The notes beneath the pieces are model-generated. The model was not told the origin of the DNA and made no database searches. It was given only the letters and a program-made list of their open reading frames with translations. Below are positions 1-10,600 of a DNA stretch of 64,000 bases, piece after piece (the stretch's first letter is position 1; each line of letters opens with the position of its first letter). Position numbers and translations under genes: made by a program. Source of the DNA: Limnomonas spitsbergensis (lineage: Eukaryota; Chlorophyta; Chlorophyceae; Chlamydomonadales). The stretch is from positions 4,014,001 to 4,078,000 of the forward strand of contig JAYJMM010000124.1 in assembly GCA_037349105.1 (NCBI GenBank), given 5' to 3'.

Positions 1-2080
1 AGCCGCTCCCGCATCTGCAACATCCGAGTCAGGACTGATTCCCCGGAGATGACTGCCAACGTGACCCGATCCAACCGCGGATCCATGGCTGTGTGCAATA
101 GCATGTATTAGGCAAGCTCCTCGAGTAGCATGAGTTGGGGATCGCACCAGCTGGCGCAGAAGGGAGGCGGTCACTGCTGCTGTTGCTACTACTCTGGCTA
201 TATATTCAGTTCTTGCTGATGTTGCAGCTGGTGCAGAAGCGGCTCTGGAGGTTGTCCCCTCTGTAGCCACTCACAGCTGCAGCGCCACAATTTGTCTTGC
301 ATTTTCTGATTGAGACTCTTGCTGTTGTTGTTGCAGCTATTGTTTTGGCTGATTCATTTGTTGTTGTTGTTGTTGCTGCTTCAATTGCGGGTGTAGCTGA
401 TGTTGTTTTTTGTCGCTCCGGCTACAGCTTCTGCAGCAGCCGCTGAAGCAAAAGACGCGTCTTTGAAGGCAGTTTCGTTCGCTGTCAAAGCTGATGCAAC
501 ATCACGACCATCTCGATCTGTTCATGCTGCTGATCACTGCTGATGATCCATGATGATGATCAGGCTGAGGCTCGGGATCAGGCTTGAGGCTACACATGGG
601 CTGGCTGAAACTGTTTATCATCACATGGCGCCTCCATGGAAGCAGAATGGAGGCCACAACGATGTTGCTGCTCAGCCTGCTTCATCATCTTCTTCTTGGC
701 ACGGTGTCTCAATCCTTCTATACTTTTTCTGTGTTGACCTAGCTGTTGCATGTTCCTTATCATGGATGGCACGCTGACACACACTGCGTCACAGCTACCA
801 ACCCAAATTGGGCTCGACGCCACCCGTCAAGTGTTGATCTATGTACTGATAGGAATGGCAGTATATAATATAATATGTAGTTCTGGACGGGGAGGCCTGT
901 AGAGGTCCCACATGCATACCGGCAAGAGACACATGGCCTAGAGGTACAACATTAGGGGCATCTTGGCGCTGGTCTCCACTCGGTGGCCATGGGTTATATT
1001 CCGCTCGAACACACCTTTCCGAAGAATTTGAGAAACCCATGCGCTTAGTCATGAAAGTGTGGCTTAGGTCGACTAAATAGACCCATCCGTGGGATCTCTG
1101 TCGGAATGTTTACCGGAATTACAGGTATTTCCAGGCATACAGGTGTAGCACGCGAGCACGGTACCACATTGTTTGTATCCAATGCTTGTCAAACCACCTA
1201 TGGGGGCGGCACACCTGAAGTAAGACCAAGTCGCTGGTTCCACGGAACCTGAAGGGACCAATCAACATGAAGCCTATAACTGGTGGCCCAAACAACATGA
1301 CATGGACCAGTAGCACCAGAGACGTTAGGTGATATGTTTACAGTCTAGCAGCAAAGCATCACACTTGATGCATACATGGGACATGTGCCTGTTAACCGGT
1401 GCATGCACTACGACAGCAAGCAAAATAACAGGCATTGCCCGCCATGGGCAGGCAAGCAAAGAACACATAACCAAAAAGCAGTGGCGTTGGAATGATCCCC
1501 AAATATTTATTAGTCCAGAAGATAAGCCCCAATCATACAAAAATATTACGTGACTGGGTGCAAAGGAGTTCAGATGTGCATCGCCAACGTTTTCTTCAAT
1601 GCCTTGAGCAACGCCCCGTCTCAAAATTAAGCAGATGCGACCCCGCCCATCTGATATGAGGCTCAAACAAAATAATAGAAGGCCTGCACAAATAGTACCA
1701 GAAACACTCCCTCACATCACGCTTAACATGCAACCACTTGGAGAACTTAAACAACTTGCCGATTCTCCAGGTGGTTATAGGGTACCAGTAAGTTCACAAC
1801 TTAAACCACGCAGTATTCATCACCTCTGAGCGAGGCATCGTCTGATATGAAATCATTAACGAACATCAATGAATTAATTTCCCTCGTCTCCCCTTCCAAG
1901 TTCATTTCCATCCAAAGATAAGACGCTGTAGTAATCATTACCGAAACAGTGCTCGAAACAATGGCTTCAATACCCCTCCCACTTTAATTGGTTTCGCAAC
2001 TACCTCCAACGCCATTTTGCGTGCACACTCCTTGTATTCGGCACTGGTGGCGCCGTCTGCCTTCACCTAAAGGGAAATAT
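1..2080. other. No gene recognised; CTG/TTG-rich stretch
   Basis: I see no exon here that I can assign to a family. Positions about 170-480 are rich in CTG/TTG triplets, which read as Leu/Cys or Ala/Val/Asp runs in all plus-strand frames. A short Ala-rich plus-strand frame at about 400-540 looks coding-like but has no recognisable domain and soon meets a stop. It may be the edge of a low-complexity exon or a decayed gene. The rest (about 550-2080) has only short shadow frames. Confidence 0.4.
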
Positions 2081-2089
2081 AGCATCTGG

Positions 2090-3310
2090 TGATAGTGGAT
2101 CATCGCATGGAGCGCAAGGTTGCTTTGACGATACAAGCAGGCCTCACATATCTCTGAATTGTCCATGATACCAGTAGTAGAAAGAGGGTGGTGCGCCTAC
2201 ATCGCCGCTCTTGGCCTTAGCCCAGGAGCGCCCTCAGGCAAAAAACGGCGATGTAGCCGCCCGCCCTCTGAAGTTCCCATAATTGAACTTGGCCTGCTGA
2301 TACTCAATGAGAGGCTGATTTCAAATGCCTACAACATCAGCGAACCTACAAAAATGCTTGGGAGAGGACGGAGCGAACAAGAGGAGGCTTCATGACTACG
2401 GTAAGTGGAACTCAGTGATACGCTAGCTGGCATGCATCTCTAGCTTTTCCCATAAATCATGGAGATTGATGGGAACAGGAAAAGGATGCTGAGCTCTCTC
2501 AGGATGTAGAGGGACTGATGCATGCTCAGCCCATGTTGAAGAAGGATTCTGAGCTAGTGAGCACAGGCTTAAGGACGATGCTGATGTCAGCTGAGTCCAC
2601 CCAGGGTTAAACAGCAGCTCAACCAATGTATTTCATGGTAGCCATCTGATGCTAGCCATGCATGCACGCCCAACAGAATGGCTGCCCTAATGGGCACAAC
2701 CTGCTTCCCACCCTTCCTTTCCATCAATATAACACCTCCACATACATGTTCGCTCATCGCATGGAGCGCAAGGTTGCATACACGATAGTACACACGCACA
2801 TACCTCTGATCCGTCCATAGAGGGGTACCGGTAAGAGGGCGGTGCCGCCGCAACTCTGCTCTGGGCCTTCCCGTTGCTGAGCTGGGCCTGTGTAGCATGA
2901 AGCGCAATGGGACGAGCTGCTATATGATCTGGAAAAGGACTCAGAATGGCTGTAATTACAGAATTACGCGAAACTACCAAACGCTTCTTGCGAGAGGGCA
3001 GAGCGAAGAAGGGGACAATGATTTTAGGACTAAGGAGATCTCAGTGCCATGCCATCATGTGTCTCTAGCATTCCCATGAATGATGAAGGTTCAAGGGAAA
3101 AGGAAGAGGGAGCTGAGATCTTCAGGATGCATGGACAGGGATGCATGCGGAGCCCATGCATGCTCTGCTGACGAAGCCAAGATTCTGAGGCGAGCTAGTG
3201 AGCTCAGGCTCAAGAAGGATAGTCGAAAAGTAGGATAAGGAGTCCAGGTTGAAGCAGCTAGCATCTCAATGCTTGCTGCAATGCCCAATGGCTGCCCTAA
3301 CAGGCGAAAC
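2090..3310. repeat. Diverged tandem duplication, about 0.6 kb unit
   Basis: Two similar segments follow each other. The stretch starting CATCGCATGGAGCGCAAGG at 2101 recurs at 2757. The stretch containing AATGGCTGCCCTAA near 2675 recurs near 3289. The copies have many substitutions and small indels. No domain is recognisable in either copy, although plus-strand 3170-3235 has a short Lys/Arg/Glu-rich open stretch. The duplication may lie in introns or in the downstream part of the TPR gene called at 3407-3761. Confidence 0.55.
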
Positions 3311-3406
3311 TTGCCCGCCCTCGCTCTCGCTGCTGGTGGCCGAGAAAGTGAGAAACAGATCTGATAGCCCTCACATCTCGTGATGTACCGGAAGTACCCT
3401 GCCTAC

Positions 3407-3761
3407 CTTGCAGTAAGCGATCCTCGAGATTAAGAGGGACTTCAGTGCGGGTTCATCATCTGCATCGATCAGGTCCATGGCTGCTTCATATGGCTCCAGA
3501 GCACCGCTGAAGTCCTTGTTCTTGAACAGATTATGACCTGCTAGGATCAGCTCATGACCTGCCAGCCAGCACTGCAGCATTGCTGAAATCTTAACAACAT
3601 CTGCGCGGCGCGCCAACTTCCCCTGGATCTGAAACCAGGGCAATATAATAGAGAATGTTGACGCGCGATGGTATGGAACAGGGGGTATGGAGCGCCAGGA
3701 AAGTCGCCAGGAGGCGATATAGACAGTTATTAGCTATTACCTTTTCTGTGGCACCCGACAT
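3407..3761 (-). CDS. Probable TPR-protein 5' exons (partial gene)
   Basis: The exon at 3407-3628 encodes 74 residues. Its second half is a clear tetratricopeptide repeat: GHNLFKNKDFSGALEPYEAA is the first helix and loop, followed by an acidic linker and SLLISRIAYCK as the second helix. It ends in AAG before GTAGGC, a good donor. A candidate first exon at 3741-3761 encodes MSGATEK before GTAATA; both exons are in phase 0, so they can join. The exon start is uncertain because two near-identical acceptor-like segments (GCAGGTCATGAG and GCAGGTCATAAT) lie 18-20 nt apart inside the exon. TPR proteins of this type are usually co-chaperones, but nothing here identifies the partner. I could not find the downstream exons at lower coordinates, so the gene is either partial or decayed. 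Confidence 0.5.
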
Positions 3762-4374
3762 GGCGATCGTGCTCCGCTTTGAAATTAAGTAAGGCTCGCC
3801 ACCGGTATGTTTAGTGCAGCTTCAACAGTTGGACCAAGAAGGATCGCGGATTCACTGTCCCTCTATCTGTGACGAATGATTCAATGCTAACACGTGAAAT
3901 AATAATGGCACTGTGTGAGGTCATTAGGAAACCGATTTGAAGGGACTGCTGCTGTAGATCCGGCAAAGTCGGTAAGAACAGCTGCTGAGCCACCGGGGCC
4001 GTCCGTCCCGGACTGACTCAGTCTGGCAGGGTAACTGCTGACCAGCTGCTCGGCCGGAGAAACCCGGGGACTTTCCCCTTGGCTGAAACAGCATAACAAA
4101 AAAAGTGTAAGGCGTAAGCATGGCTATCAGCATGTTTGCCTTCATTCTTGCCATCCTATTAGCGCATTGTTGCATGTTGGTTGCTTGAGTCTATCAACAG
4201 ATTCAACGCACGGATGTATGGGACTTGCCTCACCCAGCTACCGTAGTAGCAGGCAGCATGCAGCCCGGCGGTTGCATGCTTACATCTTCATACGGCATAC
4301 TCATGCCGCGGCGTTAATGGCATGGGCACCATCAACAATGCGTCGCTTGTCATGTATGACAACTGGGAAGCATG
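3762..4374. other. No gene seen
   Basis: This is the region upstream of the putative TPR start. It holds only short frames. It could contain the promoter of the minus-strand TPR gene, but I see no clear TATA box or motif. Confidence 0.4.
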
Positions 4375-4602
4375 TCAATGATGTTACATCTTTGGGCCCT
4401 GCTCAAATAAAGCTCGGCCGCGTGGGCGCCTAACTAAAGGGTTGGGAGGAAAGACGGGAAGCATGTAGTATCGTCATATGGTGGAACATGTGAGGTGTTG
4501 TCAATTTGTCATGACGGATCAACGCATATAGCACATATCACGGCGCCCTCGCAGCCGCGCCTTTTTGAGCAGGGCCCAGAGGTGTAACGTCATTGATATA
4601 TC
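4375..4602. mobile_element. Inverted-repeat (MITE-like) element
   Basis: The left arm at 4375-4437 and the right arm at 4546-4602 are imperfect inverted copies. Both arms contain GGGCCCTGCTCAA next to an AATGA-GTTACA-CTT/CTC-type end and a GC-rich GGGCGCC inner end. About 108 bp lie between the arms and there is no open frame. A single arm recurs at 23129-23194 inside a CHIP intron. Shorter relatives of the outer end occur at 24405-24432, 24676-24702 and 25375-25430. This fits a small non-autonomous DNA transposon with solo ends scattered nearby. I could not define a target-site duplication. Confidence 0.5.
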
Positions 4603-5189
4603 ATTGAATCATGAGTTTCATTGTCAGTTTCTTGGCTTTCCTAATTGAGCTGTACAGACAAGTGTGGTTGTTTTGACACGTTTGCCTTGTTTCAGACTTT
4701 CAATGAGTGACCGGGACCCGAAGGGGGGGCAAAAAACAATTGAATACACCCCATCATCGAAAGTTGTAGAGCTTGACGAGAGCTTTCCATGTCTGGTCTT
4801 AAAATTAATTTTGGCCAGGGGGCTGGGATATATGGAGGGTCAAAGTGGGGGGGGGGGGGAGGGGGGTAAAAGAAAAAAAAGCATTTTTTGAAATTTTAGT
4901 TTTTTTTAAACATCAGATTGAGACGATAGCTACACCGTTGCATTCATACTGCCATTTGCTACAGATATGCATAATAAAATATTCCACAGAGAATACCAGG
5001 CCCCTCTTGGCATGCAATTTGGGTATGGGGGGGTGTCATGGCTCTGGAAACACATGCACCGTTGTGCGTACACTCCCTATGGACTCACACGGTGTAGCTG
5101 CATTGGTAGTTGCTATGAATTAAGCAATGACAACCTGCTGTGAGCATTTTTGAAGGTCTGAAACTTCACAGACAACCCTGTCGCCTTAA
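4603..5189. other. No gene seen; homopolymer-rich
   Basis: This stretch contains a G-run (about 4848-4866) followed by A- and T-runs. No exon or repeat is recognisable. Confidence 0.45.
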
Positions 5190-5977
5190 GGAATCACCAA
5201 CAAGGGAAAGAGTGCAAGAGAGGAGCTGAGAAGCTGGCCAAGGAGAACTCGATGAAGCGACAGCGCACAATCACATAATTATTCTCCACTTCTACTCCTG
5301 CTACTCCCTCAGCTCCTGCTGCTGCTGCTGCTGCCGAGCATGCGGCTGTCGCCGAGCCTTCTAGCCCAGCTGGTGGGGGTCCTTGGTCAGCTTCCACCAG
5401 CTTCTAGCCACAGCTTGAGCATGTCGGCTGAGTTCCCGTACAGAGGCGATGATGCCAAGCCCTGGCCACTTTGCGATGACAACCCCCAAGAGTCAAAGGA
5501 TGTTCAACAAGAATAAAGGCCAACAGTAGCTGGGGATGCGCCGACGGTGTACAAGGTGCATGGCTGTGGGACGATAACCAAGCTATCAGCTATGCGGTTG
5601 CACGTCGGAGCGCACATCTTGCTGTGCCAATGTGGGGCAGCCTGTTGCCTGGCGCCAGCGGGGTTCTGCCACCAATTATTGCACCATTCTGCAGGAGCAC
5701 CGCGGGTACCATCCGCCCTTATGTGTGGAGTTATCACTTCATGGATCACATGGAGTCAGCCCACCCTGGTCAGGAGCTGACGGAGGCAGATGTGACGAGA
5801 TATGCCATCAGCGCTGAGGAGTTGAAGGGGGTGGTGGGCAAGGAGCTCCCCAAGAAGCAGAAGACCAAGCTTCTGAAGCAGCACATCAGCACGCTTAAGT
5901 TAGATGCTAGTTTGATGCCACTCATGCGTGAGTCCTCTCGTTTCTGGAGCCTCGAGGTCTCTAGCGAGGATAGGTAG
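5190..5977 (+). pseudogene. Decayed zinc-finger gene of mobile-element type
   Basis: Fragments of one protein lie in order on the plus strand but in different frames and with stops. First is a Lys-rich segment and an Ala/Ser/Pro-rich segment (about 5190-5405). Then comes MRLHVGAHILL at 5591, then a GFC fragment near 5657. Last is VWSYHFMDHMESAHPG with a basic tail rich in KKQKTK (about 5726-5977). The order HxxxH, then a Cys-rich patch, then W-Y-x(3)-H-x(4)-HP resembles a zinc-binding gene family that occurs in many copies with mobile elements in fungi and algae. That family match is from memory and is tentative. The frameshifts and internal stops suggest a dead copy; the alternative is an intron-containing gene whose junctions I could not fit. 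Confidence 0.4.
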
Positions 5978-6239
5978 CTGGCAGGTGGTAGCAAGAGCAA
6001 TGGTCTATTCTTTGGTTCCACCGCTTAACATTTGTGAACTAGCTACATTTATCGACACCATTAGAAGCACACTGACGAGCTGATTGAAATTGACCCCGCT
6101 CCCTTCCTTAAATTCTGGTTTTTGACGGAGAAATTAAGGTTTTACTAGGTTCCAGGGGCGGGCGGGGTAGCCAGAAGTCGTTTCACATTTTTGTTATGAT
6201 GGGGTGTTTGACTTTTTTTTGCCCCCCCTCGCCGGGCCC

Positions 6240-6660
6240 TGTCAATTTACTGTCAGTGAGCAAGCAAGCCTAAGTGGTTTCAGTCCATGGCTAGGCCTCG
6301 CCTGATTTCAGTCAGTAACCGACACCGCATATTTTCAGTCAGCGAGCATACATGCTCTGTTTCTTGGAGCTAGTTAGTAGCCGGCCCCGCATGATTTAGT
6401 CATTGAGCAAGCCCCGCCTGTTTTCAGTCAGTGACCTGGCCCCGCCCGATTTCAGTCTGTCAACAGGCCCTGTCTGCTTTCTATCAGTGTCTAAGCCCCC
6501 CCTGATTTCAGTCACTGAACGGGTTCCGCCCGTTTCCAGGCAGTGAGTAGGCCCTGCTTGTTTTCAGTCACTGAGTAGGCCCCTTTTTTTTTTGCCAGTG
6601 AGCATGCCCCGCTGGTTTTTGACGATCCTAGTTAGTATGCCCCGCCTGTTTTCATTCGGT
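6240..6660. repeat. Minisatellite, about 45-bp unit
   Basis: About nine imperfect copies of a unit containing TTTCAGTCAGTGAGCAAG and a CCCCGCC block occur in a row. Copies differ by substitutions and small indels. No coding content is visible on either strand. Confidence 0.8.
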
Positions 6661-7690
6661 GATAGGGTGCCAGGACAATAAGACACGCACTGTCACATGC
6701 CTACACCCACGCACCATGACGCAAGAGCAAGCAATGAATATGACGCGTTGCCGAAGCCATACTTCATAGGACGGTGTCGAGCTCTTTGGCAATGTAGCTC
6801 GTCAGCTCACGTGCATGTGGGAGGGGTCTGCCAACGAGGTTTTGGTTAGAACTCGTGTCACCTACCTAAGTGATACAAGTAGAAAGAAAGAAAACGCCTG
6901 AGCGTGGCATGAGGAATACCGGATTTTAAAGCTTCTTGACAGGTCAAGGGATGCACACTATTGCCGGGTTTTGCTCCAACTTTTTAGTTAACACTCAATT
7001 TGGTTTGCATGCACAACTTCCTCATGCCCGCTCGCACTTTGTCGACCTAGAGTGCTACCGTTTCTAATTTGTTTGCCGCTTGAGGAAACAATCCTAGTGG
7101 ACTCAATGGACGCTTTCAAGGATCAAGCCGATCTATAAGTTACAACTATCTTTCGGCCACAGGGTATTGCATCATGAAAAAATGGTGCAGTGGGAACATG
7201 GTGGAAAACGGACAAACTACTATATATTGCTTATTGAGTACCGTATGACGTATGTACAATTTTTGTTCCGTTTAGGCAGAAATGAGAAAACCTTATTGCG
7301 GGTACCAAACATATCACCAAAGCCCGATGAGATCTCTCAAGGGAAGACCAACACAACATCAAGGCACCAGCACTCACTTCCCGGCACTGAAGATGTGAAC
7401 AATTGAGCTGCCGTCCACCCTGCTCCCCGTGTTAAGTGTCCAAGGCCTTCATCCGAAAACCAGCAGGCTCGCTGTGTTTAGCGCCCAAGGCCTTGACCCT
7501 AGCCATACTCTGCTCTCATTCTTCAGGGCCTTGACCCTAAACCCAACATGTTTTCAGGGTTCAGTGTTCAGTGCCTAAACCCAACCCCCACCCTGCTCCC
7601 AGGCTTCAGTATTCAGGGCCTTGACCCTGAACCCAACCTGCCAGGCAGCCTATCCACTCCACCCAGTAAGGAGCCCGGCAGGGTTGAACG
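6661..7690. other. Intergenic, 3' side of the transporter gene
   Basis: No exon is recognisable. From about 7430 to 7660 there are 4-5 loose repeats built on CCTTGACCCT and CAGGGTTCAG. The 3' UTR of the minus-strand transporter, whose stop is at 7691-7693, must lie here. Confidence 0.5.
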
Positions 7691-10600
7691 TCAGAATTTG
7701 CCAGCCCCCGGCAGCACGGCAGCCGGCCGGCTGCTGAAGTAACCATACGCAGCCATGCCGGCCACCGCCAGCGACATGCCCAGCAGCTTCTTGTCCGTGA
7801 TGATGTCGTTCATGAACATCCAGCCCATCAGCAGCACCAGCACGGTCTTCGTGTGGCCCAGAACCTGGGAGGAAGGGTTTCGGGTGAAGAAATGGTTTCG
7901 GGTTCAGGGTTTAAGAAGGGTTTACGAAGGGTTTGAGGCCAAAACGCAGAGGTCAGCAGACGGGGTGTTCAGTGTGTAAGGGGGGTAGGGGGGTTGTCAA
8001 GGAGAGGGGAGCAGGTGCTGAATTTCAGCCAGCTTACAGTCGGGGCGGCTCAGGGCTCAGGAACAGGGGGGTCATATCTAGTACAAGGGGCTTTGCATTT
8101 CCTAGTCCAAGCCCTGAACGGGCAGGCAGGCGCAATGCTAAGCGGGCAGCGCTGGGGAGGGTGACCTGTCTGACATCCTCCTAACTAGAGGGATCAGACT
8201 TTTACCCTAAACCCTGAGAAGGTTTTTTCACCCTTATCCTAAATAATGAGGGTCTGTCTAGTGCGATACTATTGGGATTGGGCTTTCTTACCCTCAACTC
8301 TAATCAGGGGAGCGGCGCAAAGTTCAGCGGGCGGGGCGGGTTGTGAGGGGGAGATCCTGCCTAGTACTCTCCTCAAGGGGAAAAGGTTTAAACCCCTGAA
8401 CCTTAACCCTAATCAGACGGCGGCGCAAAGCTCAACGGGTGGGGCGGGGTGAGTGGGGGCGGGGGAACTGCCTTGCGATCATGGCGCAAGGGGGGGAGTG
8501 TCCTGCGGGCGGGGCGAGGCGGGTGAAAAGATCTTGGAACCGCAGGCCTGTGTGCACCTCACCCCAATTTCGGCATCGACTTGCAGGCTCCAAAAGAACA
8601 GACACCACCTGCAAAAACAGCCCTCCCCCTTCAAAAGTAATGGCACCAACCACCAATTATGGCATCTACCGCCAAATCAATAAAACAGCCCCTACCTTCA
8701 ACCAATAGCCCTCGCGTTCAGAAAATAGCCTCCCCCTCAGAAAACAGCCCCCACCTGGAACGTGACTGCCTGGAAGCGTCCCAGGCACATGAATTGGCTG
8801 ATGTTGACCATGACAGCCACGGCGCACGACAGCGCCAGGCACTGTATTGCGGGGACCGACACCTCGTAGAGCAGCACCCACTTGCCCGTGATGAGCCAGT
8901 CTAGCCAGGGGCCGACGATCACCAGCATCAGCCCCTGTGGGTTAAGGGTTTAGGTGTGGGGCATCAGCCCCTGCAGGTTAAGGTTTTAGGTGTGGGGCAT
9001 CAGCCCCTGCGGGTTAAGGGTTTAGGTGTGGGGCATCAGCCCCTGCGGGTTAAGGGTTTAGGTGTGGGGCATCAGCCCCTGCAGGTTATGGGTTTAGGTG
9101 TGGGGCATCAGCCCCTGCGGGTTGAGGGTTTAGGTGTGGGGCATCATACCCTGCGGGTTGAGGGTTTAGGTGTGGGGCATCAGCCCCTGCGGGTTAAGGA
9201 TGTACGTGTGGGGCATCAGCCCCTGCGGGTTGAGGGTTTAGGTGTAAGGCATCAGCCCCTGCGGGTTAAGGGTTTAGGTGTGGGGCATCATCCCCTGCGG
9301 GTTGAGGGTTTAGGTGTGGGGCATCATCCCCTGCGGGTTTAGGGTTTAGGTGTGGGGCATCATCCCCTGCGGGTTAAGGGTCAGGGGGGGGGGGGTCAGG
9401 CAGCAGTACACTACACAAAGGGGTAGAGATGAATATCGTACCCTGAGCAAAACATAGCCAGCAGCATGCTGTGCCAGGGGCGGAAGGAGGGTCACGGCAG
9501 CACAGCATACAAAATAAAAACCGCAAGCCTCTTGCGATACTGGCTTGTGGGGGGGTCACACAGCAGTGCAGCCCACATTGCATACAACGGGCAACAAATA
9601 CATCAGCATCATGCCCGACAGGGGGGGGGAGGGCATCACACAGCAGTACAGCACACAACGGGGGGAAACATTGTGCCCTGTGGGTGAGTAGGGGGGGGGG
9701 ACACACAGTAGTAACACCCACTTGTACCACTCAACCACACAACTCACCTACACTTGAAGCAACCACCCACACCACACACTTGCACCACACAACATCACCA
9801 ACCACCCACGTGTATCACCCACCCACACCACCTGCCCACTTGTATCATCCACCCACACCACCCACCCACTTGTATCACCCACCCACACTACCCACCCACT
9901 TGTATCACCCACCCACACTACCCACCCACTTGTACCACCCACCCACACTACCCACCTACTTGTATCACCCACCCACACTACCCACCCACCTGCCCCACCC
10001 ACCCACACTACCCACCCATCTGCCCCACCCACCCATTTGTATCACCCACCCACACTACCCACCCACCTGCCCCACCCACCCATTTGTATCACCGACCTGT
10101 ACTACCCACCCACCTGCCCCACCCACCCACTTGTATCAACCACCCACACTACCCACCCACCTTCCCCACCCACCCATTTGTATCACCGACCTGCACTACC
10201 CACCCACCTGCCCCACCCACCCACTTGTATCACCCACCCACACTACCCACCCACCTGCCCCACCCACCCATTTGTATCACCCACCTGCACTGGTGCCGAG
10301 TTTGAGAGCAGCTGCGTGGAGGTGAGGCCGTACCTCCTCTGGATCTGCCCGCACATGATCTGCTGCATCCCGCTGGCCACCACCGACAACGCGGCGATGA
10401 AGATGCCCAACGGTGTCAGGCCGCTGACTGTCATGTCCGTCACAGTTCTGTTGATGGTTGAGGGATTGAGCGGCTCAAGGTTTGGGGTTCCAAGTAGCTT
10501 GAAGGTTTAGGGGGTTGAGCGGCATCAGGCCACTAACAGACACGTCCTTCACAGTTATGTTAAGGGTTTAGGGGTTGAGCGGCTCAAGGTTTTAGGTTCC

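Noticed and set aside
8935..9392. CRISPR-like array
   Set aside because: Units are contiguous with no unique spacers, the DNA is eukaryotic, and the repeats match a splice acceptor and exon start.
9471..10510. Pro/His/Thr-rich plus-strand frames
   Set aside because: They are produced by the CCCACC array in a transporter intron; the true coding exon there is on the minus strand at 10285-10447.
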